From Prevotella sp. (GTDB taxonomy: Bacteria > Bacteroidota > Bacteroidia > Bacteroidales > Bacteroidaceae), in NCBI GenBank assembly GCA_017402445.1, contig JAFPME010000005.1, positions 1 through 56,072 on the forward strand: a DNA stretch of 56,072 nucleotides, given 5' to 3'. Shown one piece after another: positions 16,739 through 25,801 of the stretch (its first letter is position 1; each line of letters opens with the position of its first letter). Below the pieces are notes generated by a model that ran no database searches, was not told the origin of the DNA, and saw nothing but the letters and a program-made list of their open reading frames with translations. The position numbers were made by a program, and so were the translations under genes.

Positions 16739-18889
16739 TTAGCGGACGATGAACTTCTTGCCCTGCTTCACATAGATACCCTTCTGCAGCGTGTTGCCGT
16801 TGACACGGACACCGTTCAGGTTGTAGACAGGAGCGTTAGGATCGGAAACGACCTCGTTGGCAATCTCCTGGATACCGTCAACACCGACAGCCTTGAAGAT
16901 ATCGATGCGTGCAATGGCGGTGTCGATACGATAGAGACTGTAGGTATCAGTACCGCGCAGCACCTGTACGTTGGTTCCGTCGCCAAGGTTCTCAGCCTTA
17001 TACTTCTCCTTACCCTCAGCAGGAGTTGTTCCTTGCGGATAAATCGGGTGCTTGGAAGAAGATCCGTAGTCGCTGATGATGTAAGCAATGTAGTAGTCAT
17101 TGTCGGTCAGGCCACTGACTCCAACAATACCATTAGGATAGTTGATGGAAGAACCGTCGCCCTTGCAACCGATGTTGATAAGACCAAGACCATAGTTCAT
17201 CTTCAGACCAGCAACGTCAGAACCGTCAGCAACAGCGGGATCAGCCTCGCCAGTGTACCATGTGTAGAACGGAGCGAAGATGGTTGTTGCCACTTCCTGA
17301 GTCAGACTGGCAGCAGAGAGAGTGAATCGGCGGATGGGTTCAACAACATCGCTGGCACCCTCAGGACCATAGACTACATAAGTATCATACTTAGCAGAAC
17401 CATCATCATTGAGCTCACCATTCTCGATACCGAACCACAGACGCTTGCGACCTGTCCAGTTGGTTTCACCACTCATTTTAGCATCCTGCAGCGGGTCGAT
17501 CTCGGCAAAGCCCTTAGCAGTGAGGTCAGCCTCGGCCATGTGCTGGAAGTCGATAGTCTTATCAACAGCAAACTCAGTGTTGTTCTCGAAGGTAACGGTT
17601 GTCTCACCGAAACCGTAAGCGTGAGTGGTCACGGTCAGTGTACCCTTCTCAGAAGCCTCATAGAGAGCGCCGCTGGCAACCTCTCCGGCAGACTTGTCAC
17701 CGTTGCTGTATTCCCATGTCAATGTGATGACGGGCTGTGTGGGAACAGTTGAGTTGTCAACAGTCATCAAGAGACTCTTCACGTAGCCAGAGTTCACCTT
17801 CGTGATGTCAATCTTTGCAGCAGGCAGAGGAATCACTTCAGCAACAACGTCGAGAACGACATGCTCAGAAGTAGCGGTGCCAGCCTCGGTCCAAGCTTCG
17901 AGTGTACCAGAAGTAGAGGTCTCGTAGTCGTACGGGCTCTCAACAGCTGTTTCCTCGATGCCTTCGGTCTTCTTGATATGCAGGATCTCACCGTCCTCGA
18001 AGAAGATCTTGTAAGAACGCTTGTTCATGTCAACACCAACCAATGCAATAGTAGGAGCGTTGGCGAAGTCGCCTTCGGTCTCGGTCTGAACCTTCACGTC
18101 GTCAATGTGAGCAATAGACTTGTAGCGGCCGAGCAGAACGTTGATGCCTTTGGCGTAAACGCTTGCATATTCGGGAATGGTGTAGGTTCCGGTTGCAATC
18201 ACGTCGCCCTGGTTCTGAGAATAGATCTCGTAAGCAGCAGTGCGAGCCTCAACGTCTACGTTGATGGTGATGTCGTAGTAGCCACCCTGTTCGAGTGTCA
18301 CCTTGTTGTTCTGGTCGCCATTGATGTAGAAATCGAAGATGTAGTTGCTGTTGTCCTGATTGTCTACCCAGTACTCGTTGGTGTCAGAGTAAGCACCCTT
18401 GAGCTGAGTGAGTGCGAACAGACGCAGAGAGTCGTTGGCAGCATACTGTCCGTTGTTGATAGACTTAGTGATTTTCCAACCTTCCACGTCGGAAGTGGCT
18501 ACGGAAGGAGTGAGCACAGCAATCTCAGAAGAGAACTGAACGTCCTGAGGTTTGCCTGTTGACTCGGGATTCTTCACCAGACCCCAAGTGAAGCTCACGG
18601 TGTAGTTCTTCAGATCCTGACCATCGAAAATGGTAGCACCGTCTGCCAAGCCGTAGTTGAAGTCCATGACAGCATTACGGTTGTTGTTGGCACCGAGGTC
18701 GAACTGGAACAGACGACCTTCCATGTCTGAGTAGATCGACATGCCGTTAGCAAGGTTCGGAGACGTCCAACCAGCATCCTGCGGCGTGGAAGCAATCTCG
18801 AAGTCCTGCTTGAACAGGTTCTTCACACCTGCGTTCGCAACGAGTGTGCAAGCGAACAAGGCTGCGAAAAGGAGATAGAATTTTCTCAT
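16739..18889 (-). CDS. Secreted PUL protein with sorting-like tail, unknown function
   Basis: A 716-aa protein with a signal peptide (1-20, ending VANA) and no lipobox cysteine, so it is not a typical SusE/SusF lipoprotein. The early part (LFKQDFEIASTPQDAGW, then a YSDMEGRLFQFDL segment) resembles the first strands of a lectin-like jelly roll. Later segments look like repeated immunoglobulin-type beta domains (TQPVITLTWEYSNGDKS, KGTLTVTTHAYGFGETTVTF). The end is YNLNGVRVNGNTLQKG and IYVKQGKK, the sorting-like tail. I see no catalytic motif. As the last gene behind two SusC/SusD pairs it occupies the position of a surface glycan-binding protein, its most likely role. It may have its own promoter in the 162-base gap upstream. 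Confidence 0.75.
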   Translation of the reverse strand: MRKFYLLFAALFACTLVANAGVKNLFKQDFEIASTPQDAGWTSPNLANGMSIYSDMEGRLFQFDLGANNNRNAVMDFNYGLADGATIFDGQDLKNYTVSFTWGLVKNPESTGKPQDVQFSSEIAVLTPSVATSDVEGWKITKSINNGQYAANDSLRLFALTQLKGAYSDTNEYWVDNQDNSNYIFDFYINGDQNNKVTLEQGGYYDITINVDVEARTAAYEIYSQNQGDVIATGTYTIPEYASVYAKGINVLLGRYKSIAHIDDVKVQTETEGDFANAPTIALVGVDMNKRSYKIFFEDGEILHIKKTEGIEETAVESPYDYETSTSGTLEAWTEAGTATSEHVVLDVVAEVIPLPAAKIDITKVNSGYVKSLLMTVDNSTVPTQPVITLTWEYSNGDKSAGEVASGALYEASEKGTLTVTTHAYGFGETTVTFENNTEFAVDKTIDFQHMAEADLTAKGFAEIDPLQDAKMSGETNWTGRKRLWFGIENGELNDDGSAKYDTYVVYGPEGASDVVEPIRRFTLSAASLTQEVATTIFAPFYTWYTGEADPAVADGSDVAGLKMNYGLGLINIGCKGDGSSINYPNGIVGVSGLTDNDYYIAYIISDYGSSSKHPIYPQGTTPAEGKEKYKAENLGDGTNVQVLRGTDTYSLYRIDTAIARIDIFKAVGVDGIQEIANEVVSDPNAPVYNLNGVRVNGNTLQKGIYVKQGKKFIVR

Positions 18890-18952
18890 GATTGATAAAC
18901 TTTAAAATGATTAATATAAAAAGATAATAACTCTTGTTCTTTCTGTCGGTTG

Positions 18953-18983
18953 CGAAAATACAAATAAAATTTGAATCTCACAA
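18953..18983 (-). promoter_or_regulatory. Possible internal promoter for the 716-aa protein gene
   Basis: The minus strand has TTG, a 20-base spacer, then TATTTTCG, one mismatch from TAnnTTTG, about 64 bases ahead of the ATG. With the hairpin just upstream, it suggests partly independent expression. Confidence 0.35.
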
Positions 18984-19004
18984 CAAATTGTTGTTTTTTT
19001 AACA

Positions 19005-19041
19005 CTGAAATACGGACAGAACGCGTCTGCCCGTATTTCAG
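19005..19041 (-). terminator. Hairpin after the second SusD gene
   Basis: A near-perfect inverted repeat (CTGAAATACGG at 19005-19015 with CCGTATTTCAG at 19031-19041) begins 11 bases past the SusD stop. On the minus strand no T-tract follows immediately (TGTTAAAAAAA). It may be a weak terminator or a transcript-stabilising hairpin that lowers expression of the last gene. Confidence 0.5.
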
Positions 19042-19051
19042 AGCTGCGGAA

Positions 19052-20725
19052 TTACCAGCCGGGGTTCTGCGTAAGCACGCCTCCCGACTTGAGAATCTCA
19101 CTCTGCGGAATGGGGAAGAGATTCATCTTCGACTCATCCCACTGGCGGTTCTGGATGACTGTCTTCGCTTCGCTGAAGGTGCCGTCGGCATTCTTCGTGA
19201 TACGCAGGCCGTAGATGGTCTTGAAATACTTCTCGCCTTCCTTCCAGCGGCGTACATCGAAGAAGCGATGACCCTCGAAGGCCAGCTCCACGAAGCGCTC
19301 GTTCTCGTATCTGGCCTTGAAGTCAGCGGCGCTCAGCCCTGTCTCGATATTGCCTAATCCGGCACGCTTACGAATCTGGTTGATGTAGTAAGCAGGCGTG
19401 GCAGAAGCGGGGAATCCCGTGGGAGCCGTATAACCATCGTTGGAAAGGTTGAACAGTGCCTCAGCATAGTTGAGGTAGAACTCTCCGAGACGGAAGGTGA
19501 CCCAAACATGCTTGCAGGTGTTGGCACCGTTACCGGCAATCTGGACAGACTCGGTGACGTACTTCTTCAGGTAGTAACCTGTCGGAGTGGCGTAAGCCGT
19601 GGGAAGTCCGTTGATACCACCGACGAAGGTTTCCAGAGGAACGGTGTTGGCATTGGGCCAGGAATCGCCGTTGCAGGCAATGGTCTGTGCGAAACGCTTG
19701 TCACCATCTTCGTAAGCCTCAACCAGATTCTGTGTAGGACAGTTGCCACCGCCGCCACCAGCACCGGCACCCGAGATGCCAACGGGGAAATTGTAGGTCT
19801 CGAAGTTGCGGTTTTCAGTCGGCATGCGGCGTCCGAAGATGATTTCTCCCAGCGCAGCAGCGTCACTCCAGTTGGTGTTGCCGATGAACAAGCCTTTGTA
19901 ATCGTTGGAGAGCTTCATGCCACGGGCTTGACAAGAGTCGATGACGGCCTTGTTCAGCTGGGCAGCCTTCTGCCAGAGATCCTTGTTGTTGCTCTCGTTG
20001 AAGAGAGGACTGGCATGATAAAGGGCGGCACGCGCACGCAGCGCCAGCACAGCCAGGTTGTTGGCACGACCGTTGTTGGCAGGTGTCATGGCCAGATTGC
20101 CCAGGTCTCCGTAGTCCTTCGTGATGCTGTCCTTGATGGCCTCGCATTCGCTGTCGATGAAGTCGAACACCTGATCGGCTGTTGCACGGGGCTGCACGTT
20201 GGCAACATCGGCCTCCAGATCCTCGGTAATGAGAGGAACACCACCGTACTGGCGCACGAGCAGGAAGTAGAAATAGGCACGCAGGAAACGCGCTTCCCAC
20301 TGATAGTTGTTGTACTGATACAACTCTGCCTGGAAGTTCTTGTCGAGTGCATAGTCGCTGAACTTCAGTCCGACGAAGTCGTTCAGGTATTTGTTACAGT
20401 AAGCAATGCCGTGATAGCACGTCGTCCAGAGAGAACTGTTGGCGTTTGACGGGCTCCAGGCGCCGTTGAAGAAGCTCTCAATGGCGTTACCATCGTGTGA
20501 ATAGACCGATTCGTCGGTAGCCGATGAAAGCATGGCTCCGCTGTAGTTTCCGAAATCGGAATCCAAGTCGGCATAGATAGTGGAAAGAATACCTCCCGCA
20601 CGCTCGAACTTCTTCTGCATATAAGCCGTGTCATAGATACTGAACTCCTTGTAGTCCATCTGTTCGCTACAGGATGCCAGTGTCGCTACGGCAAGAACGC
20701 TTGAAAATATATACTTCAGTTTCAT
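19052..20725 (-). CDS. SusD/RagB-family glycan-binding lipoprotein (second pair)
   Basis: An outer-membrane surface lipoprotein of about 557 aa that forms the lid of its SusC partner and captures oligosaccharide. I start at the ATG 16 codons into the longest frame (MKLKYIFSSVLAVATL), because it gives a clean lipoprotein signal with lipobox LASC (Cys19). The SusD fold is seen in the helical repeats (WEARFLRAYFYFLLVRQYG is typical) and in the C-terminal ERFVELAFEGHRFFDVRRW motif. The gene starts 22 bases after the 954-aa SusC gene. The paired context and the surrounding enzymes point to rhamnogalacturonan I fragments as ligand. Confidence 0.95.
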   Translation of the reverse strand: MKLKYIFSSVLAVATLASCSEQMDYKEFSIYDTAYMQKKFERAGGILSTIYADLDSDFGNYSGAMLSSATDESVYSHDGNAIESFFNGAWSPSNANSSLWTTCYHGIAYCNKYLNDFVGLKFSDYALDKNFQAELYQYNNYQWEARFLRAYFYFLLVRQYGGVPLITEDLEADVANVQPRATADQVFDFIDSECEAIKDSITKDYGDLGNLAMTPANNGRANNLAVLALRARAALYHASPLFNESNNKDLWQKAAQLNKAVIDSCQARGMKLSNDYKGLFIGNTNWSDAAALGEIIFGRRMPTENRNFETYNFPVGISGAGAGGGGGNCPTQNLVEAYEDGDKRFAQTIACNGDSWPNANTVPLETFVGGINGLPTAYATPTGYYLKKYVTESVQIAGNGANTCKHVWVTFRLGEFYLNYAEALFNLSNDGYTAPTGFPASATPAYYINQIRKRAGLGNIETGLSAADFKARYENERFVELAFEGHRFFDVRRWKEGEKYFKTIYGLRITKNADGTFSEAKTVIQNRQWDESKMNLFPIPQSEILKSGGVLTQNPGW

Positions 20726-20747
20726 ATTCTTTTGTCTGTTTAATGGG

Positions 20748-23612
20748 TTAGAAAGACAACGATACACCGGCAACGATGCTTCTGTTCAGCGGAGCGGTAA
20801 CGCCGTAGCTCTCAGCATCAGCCTCGTCAAGGTGGTCAGCACAGAACAGGTCAACACCGCGCACGTAGACTTTGGCAGTATTGATGAAGCCTGTCTTCTC
20901 CATCAGCGCCTTCGGCAGGTTATAGAATACCTCCACGTTGCGGAGCTTCAGGAACGAGCGGTCGCGCTGCCAGTACGTACTTGTCTGGTAGTTGTTGGCG
21001 TTGCTCGTGGTAGCCAGGCGCGGATATTCTGCGTTCACGTCAGGATTGCTGCTGCTCCAACGGCCATCATAGGCAGCCTGCGAGAGGTTGGTGGTGTTCA
21101 GCAGCGGCCAGTACATACCCTTGGCATTCAGGTTTGCCGTATAGCGACCTGCGCCCTGGAAAAGGAGATTGAATCCGAATCCCTTGTACTCAAGGCCGGC
21201 ACGGAGGTTGTAGAAAATCTCAGGAGCATAGCCACTATAGCCGATCTTCGTCACGTCATTAGCGTCGATGACGTTGTCACCGTTGATGTCCTTGTACTTG
21301 ATATCGCCGGGATAGACGTTCGAGAAGTTCTGCTTCGGGCTGGCATCGATGTCAGCCTGGTCGCGGAACAGTCCGATAGCGACAAGACCATAAGTGGAAT
21401 TCAGCGGATTTCCTGTCTGCACGAGGTTGTCGTAGGCGCGAGGCTCCTCGGCCTGCTCTTTGATTTCGTTCTTGTTGAAGTTGAACATACCTCCAATGTT
21501 GAAGGTCAGCTCGCCAATCTGCTTCGTGTAGTCGAGTGAAAGCTCGATACCCTTGCTGTTCACCTTACCTGCATTGATGTAAGGAGCATCGAAACCGATG
21601 AGCTTCGTGTAGGCTCCGGTACCCTCAACCCAAATGTCCTTGCGCTGCTGCATGTAGAGATCCAACTCCACATTGAGTCCGTTGAAGAGCACAGCGTCGA
21701 TACCTACATTATATTTATAGGCCTTCTCGTGACTTGGATTCAGCGTCGGGAGCAAACCGAGCGTCGTATTGGCATAGACATAGTCGTAACCAGCGCCGAA
21801 AGGATAGCTGCCTGTGTTCGAAGAACCCTGTGAATAGGACATGGCATAGTAGTTCCAAACGTTGTCGCCCGGCAGGTAGTCGGCGTTGATGATGCCGAAG
21901 CTGGCGCGCAACTTGAGGAAGTTCACCATGGGATTGTCCTTCAGGAAGTTCTCATTCGAGAGCACCCAAGCGGCAGATACGGTCGGCGAGAAGTTCCACT
22001 TCGTACCGGGAGCCAGACGGTTCGAGCCCGAGTAGAGCAGTGCAACCTCTCCGATGTAGCGGTTGTCATAGCCATAATGGCCCAGGAAAGATGCGTTCTG
22101 GCGGTAGACAGTGTAGCCTGTGCTGCCGGTTGTGTTCTGATATTCATAGTCCCACTTCAGCTGGCTGTACACATAATGCTTGTCGGCAAACGTGCGATCG
22201 AAGTTGAAACCGGCCGAGAAGATCAGACGGCGGGCCCAGTCCACGGTTCCAGAGTTCTTGCTCATGGTGCCAGGAGTTCCCGAAGTCCAGTAGTCACCTT
22301 TCACAGGACTGCCACCCTGCCATCCAGTAACAGGATAGTTACCGTAGACATAGGTCATCGAGTGGTCCTCGTAGAGCGTAGAATAGGTGTCGTAACCCAG
22401 ACGTGCCGTCATACTCAGGCCCTCAATCCAGTACTTCAGGTCCTGACTGAGCGTCATGTCGGCGAAGAGTGCGCGCTCGTGAAGCTTGTAGTAGGCAGCA
22501 CCCGACGACTCAGCGACGGGATTATTCACGCCGGAATAGGTAGAGCTGCCACCCCACTCGCCGTTCTCGTTCTTGATCGGGAAGGCCAAAGCCGGTGTGC
22601 TGTAGATCATGTCCCACAGGTTGGCAACGGTCGTATTGTTGGAGCTACCCATCGATGTGGGTCCACCCGGACGCGACATCTCGCTCAGCATGCCGAGCAT
22701 GTTCACTTTCAGCATCGTGGTTTCCGTCAGGTCGATGTCAAGATTGGTGCGCAGGTTGCCGCGTACATACTTGTCCTGAGTGGAATAACCGTCGGTCTCG
22801 TCGAAGTTCTTGATGAATCCCTTGTCGGAGAGCAGGTTCACCATGGTGAAATAGCGGAACTTGGCACCGCCGCCGCTGAACTCCACGCCGATCTTATTGG
22901 TGGAGCCGCTCTTGCGGAAGGTCTCGTCTACCCAGTTCACGTTCGGGTACTGGTAAGGATAGTTGCCGCTCTGGAAGGCTGCAATCTCCTCTGCCGAGAA
23001 TCGCGGAGCCTGTCCTTCGTTGGCCAGAGCCTCGTTCATGGCGTTGGCGAAGGTGTAGCCGTCGACGAACTTCGGGCGGTTGCTCTGGAAGTTGAACAGA
23101 TGGTCGTAGGTGACACGTATGTTCTGACTGTTATAGTCACCGCGCTTGGTGGTGATGAGAATAGCACCATTTGCTCCCTTGTAGCCATAGAGTGCCACAG
23201 CGGCAGCGTCCTTGAGAATCGACACATGGTCAACTTCCTCTGCACTGACGATACTGATGTCGCGTTCCACGCCGTCGACGAGCACCAGCGGAGCACTTGT
23301 GCTCAAGCTCTGCAGACCGCGGACGTAGAATGTAGGATTCTGCTCGAAATAGGTTCCCGTTCCCTGCAGGGAGATGAGGCCGTTGCCCTGACCGAGAATC
23401 GAGTTCCCGATATTCTTGGCAGAGCGTTTGTTGACATCTCTGTTGGTTATCACAGAGACAGCAGCCGTAGACTGTGCACGGGAGAAGTCCTTGTTGGCGC
23501 CCACTTCGATGACCTGGTCAACGAAATCGATGCCTGTGCTGTCCTGTTGTGCCGCTGCCGGCAGGCTGATGCCCGCGAGCAGTGATAGCACAAATATATT
23601 TCTTTTCTTCAT
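20748..23612 (-). CDS. SusC/RagA-family TonB-dependent transporter (second pair, short N-terminus)
   Basis: A 954-aa outer-membrane beta-barrel importing oligosaccharides with energy from TonB. The signal peptide (1-21, ending PAAAQ) is followed almost directly by the plug domain (AAVSVITNRDVNKRSAKN, then LVDGVERDIS and ATVALYG-like DAAAVALYGYKGANGAI). The carboxypeptidase-regulatory-like domain that opens most SusC proteins is missing, so it is about 100 residues shorter than its partner at 25802-29128. The barrel ends in SIVAGVSLSF with a terminal aromatic residue, as barrel assembly requires. It follows the first SusD gene by 45 bases and precedes its own SusD. Confidence 0.95.
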   Translation of the reverse strand: MKKRNIFVLSLLAGISLPAAAQQDSTGIDFVDQVIEVGANKDFSRAQSTAAVSVITNRDVNKRSAKNIGNSILGQGNGLISLQGTGTYFEQNPTFYVRGLQSLSTSAPLVLVDGVERDISIVSAEEVDHVSILKDAAAVALYGYKGANGAILITTKRGDYNSQNIRVTYDHLFNFQSNRPKFVDGYTFANAMNEALANEGQAPRFSAEEIAAFQSGNYPYQYPNVNWVDETFRKSGSTNKIGVEFSGGGAKFRYFTMVNLLSDKGFIKNFDETDGYSTQDKYVRGNLRTNLDIDLTETTMLKVNMLGMLSEMSRPGGPTSMGSSNNTTVANLWDMIYSTPALAFPIKNENGEWGGSSTYSGVNNPVAESSGAAYYKLHERALFADMTLSQDLKYWIEGLSMTARLGYDTYSTLYEDHSMTYVYGNYPVTGWQGGSPVKGDYWTSGTPGTMSKNSGTVDWARRLIFSAGFNFDRTFADKHYVYSQLKWDYEYQNTTGSTGYTVYRQNASFLGHYGYDNRYIGEVALLYSGSNRLAPGTKWNFSPTVSAAWVLSNENFLKDNPMVNFLKLRASFGIINADYLPGDNVWNYYAMSYSQGSSNTGSYPFGAGYDYVYANTTLGLLPTLNPSHEKAYKYNVGIDAVLFNGLNVELDLYMQQRKDIWVEGTGAYTKLIGFDAPYINAGKVNSKGIELSLDYTKQIGELTFNIGGMFNFNKNEIKEQAEEPRAYDNLVQTGNPLNSTYGLVAIGLFRDQADIDASPKQNFSNVYPGDIKYKDINGDNVIDANDVTKIGYSGYAPEIFYNLRAGLEYKGFGFNLLFQGAGRYTANLNAKGMYWPLLNTTNLSQAAYDGRWSSSNPDVNAEYPRLATTSNANNYQTSTYWQRDRSFLKLRNVEVFYNLPKALMEKTGFINTAKVYVRGVDLFCADHLDEADAESYGVTAPLNRSIVAGVSLSF

Positions 23613-23657
23613 AATGTTGTATCTTAAATCTTCATTCTTAACTCTTAACTCAAGAAT

Positions 23658-25775
23658 TTACCATCCGGGGTTCTGCACAAGGCCATAGCCCTTGTTGATC
23701 TCCGACAGCGGCATTGGCATCAGCAACCACTTCAGCACCTCCTTGTCATTGGGTTGGAAATCCCAAAGGTAGCGGGCGCGGTTCTGAATCTGGAACTTCT
23801 GGTATGTGAACATGGTGGGTTCCTTACCTCCGCTGTTTTTATCAGTGCCGATATAGGGATTGTTGTTCTGCACAAGCTCCTTCTTCGAGTTGAGCATCAT
23901 GCGGAACGTAATCAGACCGTGGAGTTTCTTCGTCATCCAGTCAGTACGCTTGTAGCGAATCATGTCGTAGTAGCGGTTGTTACTCATACCCAACTCACAG
24001 GCACGCTCGCGGAGGATCTCCTCAATGACGCCTTCCTTCGTGGACAGATTGGGTAACTTGCTCTTATCACCCTTATAAGCAGCCTGACCATACTTCAGTC
24101 CTTTCAGACCAACGCGGTCGCGCACCTCATCCACACGGGCGATAGCCTCGTCGAGACGTCCGCACTGTGCCAGACACTCTGCATACATCAGCAGCATCTC
24201 GTCGTAGCTCAGCGTCACCCACTGCGTGTATTTGCCGTAATACTCCTGACCGAGATAGTACTTGATCGTACCATAACCGGTAGCAAAGCGACCGAGGTCT
24301 TTCTCCATGATCAGGAGTTCACCAGTCTTATCGTCGAAGGCGGCAGCGTCAGTTCCCTCATGCTCACCCTTCACCCAGAGCTCGTAGACGTCGCCCTCGG
24401 GCTTACCTGTGGTCCAGTTGAGCGAAAGCGTCTGGCTGCATACGATGGCGTTCTCATAGAGACGCGGGTCGCGGGTAGCTGTCTTGGTGACCACACGTCC
24501 GCCAGTCCACTCATAGAACAGTTTTCCGTTCTCTCCGCCGATCTTACCTGCAAGCGAGTCGGTCTCCCAGTTGAACGGCGTACCGTCGCTCCATGGGAAC
24601 ATTTCAACATATTCCTCGGTAGGATTGTAAGAATGACGGAACGGTCCGTTGCTGTTTCCGAAAGGTCCTACGAAGTTTGCCCACTGGTAAGAAGCCTTGT
24701 TTGAGGTCTGTCCGGTCACGCGTGTGGCGTGAATGATCTCGCGGCTGCCCTGATAGATGTAACCCATACGGTAAGCCTGACGATAGTCTTCCACCTTTGT
24801 GTTCTTACCGCGGTTTGCAACCTGGTTCAGCTGATACCAGTTTCCGTTAGAGGCATTGGCGTTCATAAAGTCCTGACATGCAGCCAGTGCACGCTCCCAG
24901 CGTTCCTGCTTGAAGCCGCCGTGCCATACAAGACTGTCTTTCTCGGCCTGTGTCGTGCCGTCGTAGTAAGGCTGGTCGTTGTTGTAGAGCGGCGAAGCGT
25001 TGAACAACAGGATCTTTGCCTTCAGAGCCATGGCTCCGGCAGCGGTCCAACGGCCCGTGTTGTTGTCAGCATCGGTATCGATGGTGTTACCGTTGTAGGC
25101 CCAGCGCAGATAAGGAATAGCTTCGTCGAGCAGCTTCACCATGAAGTTAGCCGTAGCCTCAGCCGTAGCACGCGGAATCTCATAGGTTCCCTCCAGTCCG
25201 GTGTAGGTCTTGTCAATGATGGGCAGACCGCCGTAGATAGAGTAGAGGTCGAAATAGCGCGAAGCGATAAGGCATTTAGCCTGAGCAATCATGTTGTTCT
25301 TCTCGTCATCAGTCAGACCTGGCACCTTGTCGAGGTTATCCATCAGCAGATAGCAGCGACGTACCGTCTCCCATACATAGTCATGAGTGTACGAAATGAG
25401 CGGATGGTCAGTGTTCGAGATGTCAGCAGAGTTGAGCAGACCGCCGTAGTACTTGCCGTATGCAGCACCGTTGCTGAAGTGCTGCTGGTAGCAGTCGGTC
25501 AGTGCATCCATCTTACAGTTCCAGTAGCTGGCACTCCAAGGAGCCGATGTGGCATTCTTGAATGGCAGGCCATAGTACTGAGTCACATAGAGTCCCACGA
25601 GGAACTGCTTGGTGTACTCAGCACTGTTGAACACGGTGTCGAGCGACACGGTTCCGCCAGGGGTTTTCTCGATGAAGGCATCGCCGAACTTGATCTCGTC
25701 GGTACATGCCGTGAACGCGATGCTGCCAATCATCAGCGTCACCACCCCTGTTGATATTTTATGATATAGTTTCAT
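23658..25775 (-). CDS. SusD/RagB-family glycan-binding lipoprotein (first pair)
   Basis: A 705-aa outer-membrane surface lipoprotein, long for SusD (usually 500-600). The lipoprotein signal ends FTAC (Cys24), followed by TDEIKFG. SusD-type helical segments include KCLIASRYFDLYSIYGGLP and the later YAECLAQCGRLDEAI. The C-terminal helix motif ERACELGMSNNRYYDMIRY corresponds to the usual ER..EL...G.R..D..RW. The extra length lies in loops, which may suit a branched ligand. It begins 26 bases after the 1108-aa SusC gene, and the two should work as one transporter complex. Confidence 0.95.
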   Translation of the reverse strand: MKLYHKISTGVVTLMIGSIAFTACTDEIKFGDAFIEKTPGGTVSLDTVFNSAEYTKQFLVGLYVTQYYGLPFKNATSAPWSASYWNCKMDALTDCYQQHFSNGAAYGKYYGGLLNSADISNTDHPLISYTHDYVWETVRRCYLLMDNLDKVPGLTDDEKNNMIAQAKCLIASRYFDLYSIYGGLPIIDKTYTGLEGTYEIPRATAEATANFMVKLLDEAIPYLRWAYNGNTIDTDADNNTGRWTAAGAMALKAKILLFNASPLYNNDQPYYDGTTQAEKDSLVWHGGFKQERWERALAACQDFMNANASNGNWYQLNQVANRGKNTKVEDYRQAYRMGYIYQGSREIIHATRVTGQTSNKASYQWANFVGPFGNSNGPFRHSYNPTEEYVEMFPWSDGTPFNWETDSLAGKIGGENGKLFYEWTGGRVVTKTATRDPRLYENAIVCSQTLSLNWTTGKPEGDVYELWVKGEHEGTDAAAFDDKTGELLIMEKDLGRFATGYGTIKYYLGQEYYGKYTQWVTLSYDEMLLMYAECLAQCGRLDEAIARVDEVRDRVGLKGLKYGQAAYKGDKSKLPNLSTKEGVIEEILRERACELGMSNNRYYDMIRYKRTDWMTKKLHGLITFRMMLNSKKELVQNNNPYIGTDKNSGGKEPTMFTYQKFQIQNRARYLWDFQPNDKEVLKWLLMPMPLSEINKGYGLVQNPGW

Positions 25776-25801
25776 ATCTTATACCTTATTTATATTATAC
25801 G

